The position numbers were made by a program, and so were the translations under genes. The notes under the pieces are model-generated. The model did no database searches. It was not told the DNA's origin and saw only the letters and a program-made list of their open reading frames with translations. Positions 46,986 through 55,230 of a stretch of 64,000 bases of DNA are shown one piece after another. Location: contig CABIVQ010000006.1 of the NCBI GenBank assembly GCA_902362365.1, forward strand, positions 1-64,000, in the 5' to 3' direction. This DNA comes from Clostridiaceae bacterium (GTDB taxonomy: Bacteria > Bacillota > Clostridia > Peptostreptococcales > Peptostreptococcaceae). Numbering within the stretch: the first letter of the stretch is position 1; each line of letters starts with the position of its first letter.

Positions 46986-47480
46986 ATGTTACCATTCACA
47001 CAGGAATTAGGAGTCTTCTATTCAACTATTTATGGTGGAATTGCAGTAGGTTTACTATTTGATATTTATAGAAGTTTAAGGCGAAACTTTAAAGTAATTA
47101 GATATCTTTCTCTGATTTTTGATGCATTATTCTGGATTATAGTTACCATACTAACATTCATAACAATAAATGCTGTAGAGAATTTTAATTTAAGATATTA
47201 TCATATTATCGCTTTATTTATAGGTTTTTTGCTATATTATAGCACCATAAGTAAGTTTATTTTAGCAGGTTTAAATAAGTTAATTTATTTAATAACAAAT
47301 TTATTCAAGAAAACAGCATGTTACATAGTCAGTATTTTGAACAATTTGTATTACGTTATTATCTATTCAATACACCTATTATTTGATATCATTTTTTATA
47401 TACCTAATATGTTTTTAGCTACTAGAAAATTCATAAAAAGAAAATCTGTAGGTAGATTAAAGATTAAAAAAAGGGTGTAA
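46986..47480 (+). CDS. yabQ: Spore cortex biosynthesis protein YabQ
   Basis: A 164-residue membrane protein with about four hydrophobic segments in the first 130 residues and a basic C-terminus. The family pattern is the N-terminal GIAVGLLFDIYRSLR motif. In B. subtilis YabQ is in the forespore membrane and needed for cortex formation. It begins immediately after yabP and is 5 nt before divIC. Confidence 0.9.
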   Translation: MLPFTQELGVFYSTIYGGIAVGLLFDIYRSLRRNFKVIRYLSLIFDALFWIIVTILTFITINAVENFNLRYYHIIALFIGFLLYYSTISKFILAGLNKLIYLITNLFKKTACYIVSILNNLYYVIIYSIHLLFDIIFYIPNMFLATRKFIKRKSVGRLKIKKRV

Positions 47481-47485
47481 TATTT

Positions 47486-47785
47486 ATGAAAATACAAAAG
47501 AGATTTTTAGGGCAGTTCATAGGATTATGTATGTTTTTAGTTTTCATAGTTTTCTCTATGATAGGGGGATTTTTATTTCAAATAACTAAATATAAAGATT
47601 ATAGTTCTGAAATATCTGGCCTAAATAAAGAAATTGAAGAGGCTGATAAAGAAATTGAAGAGCTTAAAGCCATTGAATCAAATCAGAATGAAAATGATTT
47701 AGAGGAAATTGCTAGAATACGTTTAAATATGGTTAAACCTAATGAGATTGTTTATTTTACTGAAAAGGAGATTGAGTCTAAGTAG
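47486..47785 (+). CDS. divIC: Septum formation initiator DivIC/FtsB-like
   Basis: A 99-residue bitopic protein: a short cytoplasmic part, one membrane helix (about 14-31) and an extracellular coiled coil (GLNKEIEEADKEIEELK), the DivIC/FtsB layout. It would join the FtsL-DivIB complex of the division machine. The C-terminal ARIRLNMVKPNEIVYF is typical. It ends the yabP-yabQ-divIC group. The 261-nt gap that follows contains a perfect inverted repeat near 47807 and no other recognisable gene. Confidence 0.9.
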   Translation: MKIQKRFLGQFIGLCMFLVFIVFSMIGGFLFQITKYKDYSSEISGLNKEIEEADKEIEELKAIESNQNENDLEEIARIRLNMVKPNEIVYFTEKEIESK

Positions 47786-47806
47786 GAAATTTAGGGTTCG
47801 GCGCTC

Positions 47807-47831
47807 GAGGTATAAATTTAATTTATACCTC
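47807..47831. repeat. Perfect 11-bp inverted repeat downstream of divIC
   Basis: GAGGTATAAAT and its complement ATTTATACCTC with a 3-nt loop. The flanks (GGCGCTC on the left, TTCGCTCGGG on the right) are unusually GC-rich for this genome and can extend the structure weakly. There is no T run directly after it; TTTTTTT occurs about 45 nt later. It may mark the end of the divIC transcript. Confidence 0.7.
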
Positions 47832-48046
47832 TTCGCTCGGGCAAACTCTAAAATTGCTATACTTTAACTCGATCTTTTTTTGTGTCATAAATAAAATATA
47901 TTATTAGATTTAAGGTATGTAGGAAGAATAAAACAATTTAAATTATGTGGGTTGTTTGGGGTATAATGGATATAATACATTTTGTAAGTGATAAATTGGA
48001 ATATTATATTTTGGACGAGAATATAGTTTAGGAGGTAATAATTTTT

Positions 48047-48967
48047 ATGAGAATGGGTGCTATTGATATTGGGACTAATTCAATGAGACTTTTGATTTGC
48101 GATTATATAGATGGAGAATTATTGAATAGAAAGAAGCTTGTTAACACTACGAGGATTGGTAAGGGTGTTGATGAAAATGGATTTATTAGAGAAGATGCTA
48201 TTAGAAGAAATCTTGATGCTTTGAAGGAATTTTATGATTTGAGCAAAGCTGAAGGTTGTGAAAAGCTTTATTGTATTGGGACATCAGCACTAAGAGATAG
48301 TAAAAATAGTGATGATTTTATAAAAAGAGCTAAATTAGAGGTAGGAATAGATGTTGATGTTATAAGTGGTAATGATGAGTCTAATTTAGGTTTCTTAGGT
48401 GTACTTAAAGGAGCTAATGAAGATAAAGATATATTAGTTGTAGATATTGGTGGTGGATCTACTGAATTTATTCTTGGAAATTTTGAAGGGATAAAATTCG
48501 CTAAGAGTGAAAATGTGGGTGCACTAAGGATGACAGAAAAATTTTTAACTACTGATATTGTAGATGATTATGAATTTGATATGATGAGTGAGTTTATTGA
48601 AGAAGAGATCAAAAATACAATTGATTATCTAAAGGAAAAAGAAATAAATAAACTTGTTGGTATTGGTGGGACTATAACGTCGTTATCTGCAATAAATCAA
48701 GAGTTAGAAATATATTCAATGGAAAAAATACACAATAGTCAAATTAATATAGATGAGATAGAAAAAATTCTACAAAATTTAAAAAAGATGACATTAAATG
48801 ATAAGAAATCTTTAAAAGGGCTACAAAGTAAGCGTGCGGATATTATAACTGCTGGTGTAAAAATTTTACATATAATAATGAAAAAGTTAGAATTAAGCGA
48901 TATAGTTGTAAGTGAATACGATAATTTGGAAGGCTTAATATGTCAAAAAGCAAAAAAGATGTCTTAA
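48047..48967 (+). CDS. Ppx/GppA family phosphatase
   Basis: A 306-residue member of the exopolyphosphatase/guanosine pentaphosphatase family with an actin-like fold. Phosphate loops are visible as IDIGTNSMRLLI (residues about 5-16) and VVDIGGGSTEF, plus GIGGTITSLSAI. It may break down polyphosphate or pppGpp; these cannot be told apart by sequence. The length is that of the short, two-domain type lacking an extra C-terminal HD domain. The ATG follows TAGGAGG. The gap to spoIIE holds a hairpin that covers the spoIIE ribosome-binding site. Confidence 0.9.
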   Translation: MRMGAIDIGTNSMRLLICDYIDGELLNRKKLVNTTRIGKGVDENGFIREDAIRRNLDALKEFYDLSKAEGCEKLYCIGTSALRDSKNSDDFIKRAKLEVGIDVDVISGNDESNLGFLGVLKGANEDKDILVVDIGGGSTEFILGNFEGIKFAKSENVGALRMTEKFLTTDIVDDYEFDMMSEFIEEEIKNTIDYLKEKEINKLVGIGGTITSLSAINQELEIYSMEKIHNSQINIDEIEKILQNLKKMTLNDKKSLKGLQSKRADIITAGVKILHIIMKKLELSDIVVSEYDNLEGLICQKAKKMS

Positions 48968-49004
48968 TATTTTTATTTACAATGACCTTAATATGACAAA
49001 AAAG

Positions 49005-49055
49005 AAAACTCCTCTTTGTTACAATCTCTGTATAAACAAATGAGGAGGTTTTTTT
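49005..49055 (+). terminator. Terminator-like hairpin covering the spoIIE ribosome-binding site
   Basis: CTCCTC (49009-49014) pairs with GAGGAG (49042-49047), and TTTGTT (49015-49020) with AACAAA (49035-49040), giving a 12-bp stem with one bulged T; a G and seven T's follow, then the spoIIE ATG. The 3' arm is the spoIIE Shine-Dalgarno (AGGAGG). The element could end the phosphatase transcript and also hide the spoIIE start. Confidence 0.75.
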
Positions 49056-51425
49056 ATGGATAAAACGATCAATTCTTTAAAAAGTAAAGATATTAGATTA
49101 AATGATGTGAGAATAAGTAAATTCGTTGATGCTAATACAATAATATTTATAATAATGGGGTTCTTATTAAGTAGGTCTACACTAATTGATTATATAGCCC
49201 CCTTGGGATTTGCATTTTTTATATGTATATCAAAGTTAGATAGATATAAGTATCCAGTATTTGTTTCTACTTTATTAGGTATATTATTATCTGGAAATAA
49301 CACCGGATCCATATTTAAGTATAGTATAGCTCTATGCGCAATTTTAATTTTAAGCAGTCAATTAAAAAAAATACCATCTGTATTTAAAGTAAGTATGTTA
49401 GGTGTGTTTATACTGTCTGCTGTTTCTATTGGACAAGCTTTAGTAGGTAGTAAATATGTTTATGATTTACTACTAATAGGAATGGAGGCTGTTATATTAT
49501 TTATAGCCATATATATCTTCTCTTATGGAGTGACCCTCATTATTAATAGTAGTAATAGAGTATCAGTACGGCTTGAAGAGGCCATATCAATAAGTTTATT
49601 AATTACATTTAGTATTATGGGAATAGGAAGTATTAACGTATTTGGAGTATCTATACGCTCAGTTCTATCAACTGTATTAATATTAGTTGCTTCTATAGTA
49701 GGTGGATCTGCAATGGGAGCTACTAGTGGAGTTGTGGTTGGAATTGCATTCATTGTAAATAATATAACATCAGCTGTTTACATGGGGGTATATTCTTTTG
49801 CCGGTTTAGTAGGAGGTGCATTTAGTAGATTAAATAAATACTTTTGTATATTAGGATATATATTAAGTTGGATAATTATGTACTCTTACACATCTGGTCT
49901 TAGCTCAAATATTATGGAGATTAGGGATATATTAATTGCTTCTTTAATAGTAATTATTTTACCTAAGTCATTTTTTAATAGAGTGGAAAGGCTTATAAAA
50001 AGTAATATTGATTCAAATGAAATAGTCTATGATTATATAAATAGAAGTAAAAATTTAACTAACAATAGACTTATAGACATATATAAAACCTACAGTGAAC
50101 TTGCAAATACTTTTGATAACATAAGAGAAAGAGATAAAATAATAAATGAGAAAGATATAACTAATTTAATAGATATGATTCACAATGATGAGTGTACAAG
50201 TTGTAGTATGAAGAGAATGTGTTGGGAAACTAGGTTTAATCATACATATAAATTAATGTATAACTTAATCGAAAATATAGAGGAGTATGGGGAGGCCACT
50301 TCAAGAACTATTCCGGAAGACTTTAGAAAAGAGTGTATGAAACCAGAAATGATAGTTAAGGTTGCAAACTATTATTATAAACTTTTTGCATTAGATTATG
50401 ATTGGAATAATAAGTTTTCAGAGAGTAGAAAGATAATATCGAATCAAATTAAAAATATATCTAAATCTATAGAAGATCTGTCTAAGGATTTAGATAATAA
50501 TATAAGTATAGATTTAGAAAAAGAAAGGGGCATTTCAGACGAGTTAGAAAGGAATAATATTAGTATAAAGAGGATAAATTATTTAACAAAAGGAAAAGAT
50601 GATTTCGAAATAACCATAGAAAAAAGAACTTGTAGCAATGGATGCTTATGTGATAAGAGGCTAATAAGTATAGTGGAAGATTGTTTAGATGAGAAGCTAT
50701 CTGTCCAAAAAATTGGGTGCCATACTTTAGGTTCAAATTGTACAATAAAGCTAACTAAAGCTCAAGTTTATAAAGCAGTAACTAATGTTGCGTCCATGTC
50801 TAGAGATGGATATGTACTTTCAGGAGATAATTATACTTATATGGAAGTCAGCGATGGAAAATATATAATGGCAATTAGCGATGGAATGGGAAAAGGTAAA
50901 AAAGCATATGATGAATCTTCTGTCACTATAGATATATTAGAGAAAATGATTGATGCAAAAATAGATAATGAAATAGTAATTAACACTATAAATAATATGC
51001 TACTTCTTAAATCTTCAGAAGAAATGTTTTCTACTTTGGATTTAGGAATAGTTGATTTAAAGAAAGGAAGCTTGGAGACTGTAAAAATGGGTTCATGCCC
51101 ATCTTATATAAAAAGAGAGAATGGTGAAGTAGATCTAATTTCATCATCATCACTTCCTGTAGGTATATTGTCTGATATAAAAATGGATAGACATAATACG
51201 AAGTTAGGAAATGGAGATTATGTAATTATGGTTTCTGATGGAATTATTGATGCAGGTAAGAGTAATAATTTCGGTGATAATTGGTTGATATATTTCTTAC
51301 AGAAGTTAGAGTCTACAAATCCAAAAGAAATTGCTAATAAAATTTTAGATAGAGCTTTAGAATTACAATTAGGAGAAGTAGATGACGATATGACTGTTTT
51401 AGTTACAAAAATGTATTCTCAATAA
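49056..51425 (+). CDS. spoIIE: Stage II sporulation protein E, PP2C phosphatase
   Basis: A 789-residue membrane phosphatase. About ten membrane helices span residues 28-320, a regulatory region follows (about 330-580, including cysteine motifs CTSCSMKRMC), and the C-terminal PP2C domain (about 590-789) keeps the metal-binding aspartates in AISDGMGKG (D609) and MVSDGIIDA (D728). SpoIIE dephosphorylates SpoIIAA to activate sigma F in the forespore. Length is slightly below the B. subtilis protein. Its Shine-Dalgarno is inside a strong hairpin. Confidence 0.96.
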   Translation: MDKTINSLKSKDIRLNDVRISKFVDANTIIFIIMGFLLSRSTLIDYIAPLGFAFFICISKLDRYKYPVFVSTLLGILLSGNNTGSIFKYSIALCAILILSSQLKKIPSVFKVSMLGVFILSAVSIGQALVGSKYVYDLLLIGMEAVILFIAIYIFSYGVTLIINSSNRVSVRLEEAISISLLITFSIMGIGSINVFGVSIRSVLSTVLILVASIVGGSAMGATSGVVVGIAFIVNNITSAVYMGVYSFAGLVGGAFSRLNKYFCILGYILSWIIMYSYTSGLSSNIMEIRDILIASLIVIILPKSFFNRVERLIKSNIDSNEIVYDYINRSKNLTNNRLIDIYKTYSELANTFDNIRERDKIINEKDITNLIDMIHNDECTSCSMKRMCWETRFNHTYKLMYNLIENIEEYGEATSRTIPEDFRKECMKPEMIVKVANYYYKLFALDYDWNNKFSESRKIISNQIKNISKSIEDLSKDLDNNISIDLEKERGISDELERNNISIKRINYLTKGKDDFEITIEKRTCSNGCLCDKRLISIVEDCLDEKLSVQKIGCHTLGSNCTIKLTKAQVYKAVTNVASMSRDGYVLSGDNYTYMEVSDGKYIMAISDGMGKGKKAYDESSVTIDILEKMIDAKIDNEIVINTINNMLLLKSSEEMFSTLDLGIVDLKKGSLETVKMGSCPSYIKRENGEVDLISSSSLPVGILSDIKMDRHNTKLGNGDYVIMVSDGIIDAGKSNNFGDNWLIYFLQKLESTNPKEIANKILDRALELQLGEVDDDMTVLVTKMYSQ

Positions 51426-51831
51426 TAAATTATAATAGATGTTAATAAAATGTGGATAACTTTACAAATATATATAAATGTTGAAATTACAAGGTTCGAC
51501 ATAATTCTACTAAAATTAAATAGAAATTTTATTTACTAGGAATTCGAATTTTGAAGATTTATCAACAAAAAAATAATAAAATGTGATGGAATTTGTTGAT
51601 AAATCACAAAAAAATGTTAATAAATTGATAAAAAATATAATTTTAAACAATTATATTTGGAGATAAATTGCTGGAATACCTAACTTAAGTAAGATTTTAT
51701 AAACTGTTAATATGTTAATAAGTATGTGGATAAGTTGTAAGTATGAAATTAACTAAATGGTAAACTTTGAATAATATAACTAAAAGAAGCCATCCTAATA
51801 TTAAGTAGATTTGATGAAAGGATGGATATTT
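51426..51831. other. Non-coding DnaA-box-rich region
   Basis: No gene is seen in this 406-nt gap. It contains two perfect DnaA boxes in the form TGTGGATAA (51451-51459 and 51725-51733), each preceded by TGTTAATAA (51440 and 51713), forming two nearly identical box pairs. Between them are TTATCAACA (51559-51567) and TGTTGATAA (51594-51602), one-mismatch boxes inside a perfect 14-bp inverted repeat (51556-51569 and 51592-51605). A further TGTTAATAA is at 51615. A perfect Spo0A-box complement, TTCGACA, is at 51495-51501. Just before the peptidase start, CCATCCT (51790-51796) can pair with AGGATGG in its ribosome-binding site. Confidence 0.75.
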
Positions 51832-53730
51832 ATGGGGATAAAGTTTGCAAAAATATTTTTAATTTCTTTGCTAATAATTACTTCAAGTATATGTGTAACA
51901 AGTAAAGCTGAAGAATTTAGTGATAGTGTTATTACTTCATCAGCTAATAGTTTAGATGAAAATGATGATAATCCTAAAGAAGAAAAGAAAATAGATTATA
52001 CAAAAACAAGCTGGAATCTAGAATCTTTATTTAAAAGTGATGATCAATGGAAAAAAGAACTAAAGGCATTTAGAAAAGATACAAAGGAACTTAAAAATTA
52101 TATTGGTAAAGTTACAAAATCAGAAACACATTTAGCTTTTGCTCTAGACATTAAAGAAGAGTTAGATATAAGACTAAATAAGCTATGTGCATATCCAAAA
52201 TTAAAGCTAGATACTAATAAAAATTCATATAACTATTTAGATATGAATGAAGAAGTTAAAAAAGCATATAAGGAATATACATCTATATGTTCAAAATTAG
52301 AACTTGAAATACTAAAATTATCAGATAAAGAATATAATAAATTTATGAGCAATAATAAGATAAAGAAAAAATATGGAATGTATATGAGTGATATTAGAAG
52401 GAATAAAGATCATTACTTGGATGAGGAAAAAGAAAGTTTATTAAACAATACTTCTGCTCTTGCAAGCTTACCATCAAATGTATATGATCTTTTTAGAAAT
52501 ATGGATAAAAAATCGAATTTAACACCTGGACAGTATGCTAGTGAAATAGAATGTTTTGACAGAGAGAAGAGAAAAACAGCATATAAAAGTGAATTTATTC
52601 CATATAATGATAATATAAATACTTTATCAGCTTTATTAGTAGGACAAGTAAAGAAAAATATTTTCTATTCATCATCAAGAGGATATGATTCATCTTTAAA
52701 TATGTATTTAGAATCAGATGATATTGATGAAAAGGTGTATGATAGCTTAATTGATACTGTGAGTAATAATACTAAGAGTCTACATAAATACATAGATCTA
52801 AGGAAAAAAGTATTAAATGTAGATAAGGTATATTATTATGATATGTTTGTACCTATAGTGGAACCAGTAGATAGTAACATCACATATGATAAGGCTCAAA
52901 CTATGGTATATTCAGCAATGGCTCCTTTGGGAGAAGAGTATGCTGATATAATATATAAAGCGTTTAATGAAAGATGGGTAGATGTATATTCTAATGAGAA
53001 TAAAGTAAGTGGTGGGTATTGTTTATCAGTATATGGAAATCATCCATATGTATTATTAAATTACAATAATTCATTAGGTGCAGTTTCGACACTATCTCAT
53101 GAATTAGGACATGCTATTTATGAGTACTTAAGTTGTAAAAATCAAAATTACTTTAACTCTAGTCCTTCAATTTTCACTCATGAAGTAGCATCTACTACAA
53201 ATGAAGCTTTGCTTTATGAAGGTTTAATTAAATGTGCACGTGACGATAAAGAAAAAGCCTATTATATATCAGAATACTTAGATTTAATAAAAAATACATT
53301 ATATACTCAAACTATGTACGCTGAATTTGAAAAAACTATACATGAAATGGTTGAAAGTAATAAGAATGTAAATGCTTTAGTATTAAATGATATATGGGCC
53401 GGATTATTAAAGAAATACTATGGAAATAGCTATGAGCTAGACCAGTTATCTATGGTTGGATGGGCAAGAATCCCCCATTTTTATAATAGTTTTTATGTGT
53501 ATAAGTATGCGACTGGATGTAGCGCAGGTGTTACCTTTGCTCAGTCGATTTTAAATAATAATGGAGCAGAAAACTATATGTATTTTCTAAAAAGTGGAAG
53601 TTCTGATTACCCAATAAATATATTAAAGAATAGTGGAGTTAATTTAACTAGCACAAAACCTATTTTAAATACAATTAAAAGGTTTGACGATTTAGTTAAG
53701 GAGCTAGAAAGCATCCTTGAAAAAGAATAA
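51832..53730 (+). CDS. Exported oligoendopeptidase F-like M3 peptidase
   Basis: A 632-residue M3B metallopeptidase with the zinc motif HELGH (H423, E424, H427) and the third ligand in THEVASTTNE (E451). Most PepF proteins are cytosolic, but this one begins with a signal peptide (KFAKIFLISLLIITSSICVTSKA, cut here in two parts: charged start, then hydrophobic core) and an acidic linker before the usual YTKTSWNLESLF domain start. It probably degrades peptides outside the cell. The ATG at 51832 is used since AAAGGATGG precedes it; an upstream ATG lacks such a site. Confidence 0.9.
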   Translation: MGIKFAKIFLISLLIITSSICVTSKAEEFSDSVITSSANSLDENDDNPKEEKKIDYTKTSWNLESLFKSDDQWKKELKAFRKDTKELKNYIGKVTKSETHLAFALDIKEELDIRLNKLCAYPKLKLDTNKNSYNYLDMNEEVKKAYKEYTSICSKLELEILKLSDKEYNKFMSNNKIKKKYGMYMSDIRRNKDHYLDEEKESLLNNTSALASLPSNVYDLFRNMDKKSNLTPGQYASEIECFDREKRKTAYKSEFIPYNDNINTLSALLVGQVKKNIFYSSSRGYDSSLNMYLESDDIDEKVYDSLIDTVSNNTKSLHKYIDLRKKVLNVDKVYYYDMFVPIVEPVDSNITYDKAQTMVYSAMAPLGEEYADIIYKAFNERWVDVYSNENKVSGGYCLSVYGNHPYVLLNYNNSLGAVSTLSHELGHAIYEYLSCKNQNYFNSSPSIFTHEVASTTNEALLYEGLIKCARDDKEKAYYISEYLDLIKNTLYTQTMYAEFEKTIHEMVESNKNVNALVLNDIWAGLLKKYYGNSYELDQLSMVGWARIPHFYNSFYVYKYATGCSAGVTFAQSILNNNGAENYMYFLKSGSSDYPINILKNSGVNLTSTKPILNTIKRFDDLVKELESILEKE

Positions 53731-53760
53731 AATTAAATATATTATATTTAGAATATATAA

Positions 53761-53816
53761 AAAGGGCATGTCTTAAAATAAATTTGATAGATTCATTTTA
53801 AGACGGCCTATTTTAA
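53761..53816 (+). terminator. Terminator after the M3 peptidase gene
   Basis: GTCTTAAAAT pairs with ATTTTAAGAC, extended by GGC/GCC, followed by TATTTTAA. Its 3' arm contains the 14 bases also found in the terminator at 6957. Confidence 0.8.
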
Positions 53817-53834
53817 TATGGAGGCAATTATTAT

Positions 53835-54770
53835 ATGCAAAGAAGAATAAAAAAAGCGGTAATACCAGCAGCTGGTTTAGGAACAAGATTTCTGCCAGCG
53901 ACAAAAGCTCAACCTAAGGAGATGTTACCAATAGTTGATAAACCAACGCTGCAATACATAATAGAAGAAGCTGTAGAATCAGGTGTAGAGGAGATTTTAA
54001 TTATAACTGGTAAAAATAAGAAGTCTATAGAGGATCATTTTGACAAATCTGTAGAATTAGAGCTAGAATTAGAGAAAAAAGGTAAAATTGAATTACTACA
54101 AAAGGTTCAAGAAATATCAAATATGATCAGTATATACTACATTAGACAGAAAGAACCAAATGGTCTAGGAGATGCGATTCATTGTGCAAAAAGCTTTATT
54201 GGTAATGAACCCTTTGCAGTAATGCTAGGTGATGATATAGTAGATAGTGAGACTCCGTGCTTAAAACAACTTATAGATATTTATGATGAATATAGAACTA
54301 CTGTATTGGGGGTCCAAAAAGTTAATGAACAAGATGTCGATAAATATGGTATAATATCAGCGAAACATATCGAGGATAGAGTATATAAAGTCAGGGATTT
54401 AGTAGAAAAGCCAGAAATAGATGAAGCTCCATCTAATATTGCAATATTGGGTAGGTATATAATAACTCCAGAAATTTTTAATATTTTAGAAAAATTACCT
54501 ACGGGTAAAGGTGGAGAAGTTCAGCTTACTGATGCATTAAAAATATTATCTAAAAAAGAAGCTATGTATGCATATGTTTTTAGAGGAAAAAGATATGATG
54601 TAGGAGATAAGCTAGGATTTTTAGAGGCAACTGTAGATTTTGCACTGAAGAAACCTGAACTTAGGGATGATTTTATGGAATATCTAAATAAGGTGTGTAC
54701 AGAAGGTAATATAGAGAGGAACAAAAAGATAAATAATCAAGAAGAAAACTCTGAATTTAAAGAAGTATAG
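53835..54770 (+). CDS. galU: UTP--glucose-1-phosphate uridylyltransferase
   Basis: A 311-residue nucleotidyltransferase making UDP-glucose for glycolipids, teichoic-acid-like polymers and surface sugars. The N-terminal AVIPAAGLGTRFLPATKAQP signature, MLPIVDKPTLQYI, and GLGDAIHCAKSFIGNEPFA are decisive, with LGRYIITPEIF and GEVQLTDAL later. The C-terminal 30 residues are a polar tail. The ATG follows ATGGAGG. A small membrane-peptide gene begins 32 nt after its stop. Confidence 0.95.
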   Translation: MQRRIKKAVIPAAGLGTRFLPATKAQPKEMLPIVDKPTLQYIIEEAVESGVEEILIITGKNKKSIEDHFDKSVELELELEKKGKIELLQKVQEISNMISIYYIRQKEPNGLGDAIHCAKSFIGNEPFAVMLGDDIVDSETPCLKQLIDIYDEYRTTVLGVQKVNEQDVDKYGIISAKHIEDRVYKVRDLVEKPEIDEAPSNIAILGRYIITPEIFNILEKLPTGKGGEVQLTDALKILSKKEAMYAYVFRGKRYDVGDKLGFLEATVDFALKKPELRDDFMEYLNKVCTEGNIERNKKINNQEENSEFKEV

Positions 54771-54802
54771 ATTAAGGTTTTTAGTTAGAGAGGTGATTAG
54801 AT

Positions 54803-54916
54803 ATGTCAGCTAAAAAAAATCAAAAAAGAAATAAGATAATAGCTATAACTATAGTAATTGCACTTGTATCAACTAGTATAGTTAGTATGTTAAGTATGAT
54901 TGCAGGTGTATTCTAG
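54803..54916 (+). CDS. Small single-span membrane peptide
   Basis: A 37-residue reading frame with a strongly basic start (SAKKNQKRNK) followed by one hydrophobic helix (about 12-35) and no tail. A GAGAGGTG ribosome-binding site sits 7 nt before the ATG. The shape resembles tiny DUF4044-like proteins annotated in clostridia, but that link is tentative. It follows galU by 32 nt. The downstream gap 54917-55230 (314 nt) has no other gene; it contains the inverted repeats described below and the glpX promoter. Confidence 0.6.
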   Translation: MSAKKNQKRNKIIAITIVIALVSTSIVSMLSMIAGVF

Positions 54917-54943
54917 GGAATGTATAGAATAGCCTTAAATAGG

Positions 54944-55036
54944 TACCGTCAAGAAATAAATGAGAATTGATTAACATTTGTAAGCAAAACATTGTATATG
55001 TTAATTAGTTTTATGTTTATTATATTGGCGGTATTT
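54944..55036. repeat. Inverted repeats in the galU-glpX gap
   Basis: ATTAACAT and ATGTTAAT form an 8-bp stem around a spacer of about 20 nt, itself enclosed by TACCG and CGGTA about 85 nt apart. The 3' side runs into TTTTAATTTT. It may be a weak terminator of the galU transcript or a structured RNA. Confidence 0.4.
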
Positions 55037-55169
55037 TAATTTTATAATTATTTGGGGATATATTTATGTTTAAACCTGACATTATTAAAGTAAATAAAAG
55101 AAAAAGTATATTATATATTGCTAATAAATAATAAATGATACGACAAAATAAAAGAAAATATGATGTATA

Positions 55170-55198
55170 TTTACTAAAATACGAATATAATGTATAAT
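55170..55198 (+). promoter_or_regulatory. Candidate sigma-A promoter for glpX
   Basis: TTTACT (55170-55175), 17 bp, TATAAT (55193-55198), with TG just before the -10, giving a start near 55205 and a short leader. The pair ATACGACA (55138) and TGTCGTAT (55222) flanks it as an 8-bp inverted repeat. Confidence 0.6.
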
Positions 55199-55230
55199 TT
55201 TTAGTGAAAATAACGAAGGAGTGTCGTATA

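Noticed and set aside
51426..51831. Possible replication origin
   Set aside because: DnaA-box sequences are present, but there is no dnaA, dnaN, rpmH or gidA nearby, and the box density is lower than in a typical oriC. It is reported as a DnaA-box cluster only.
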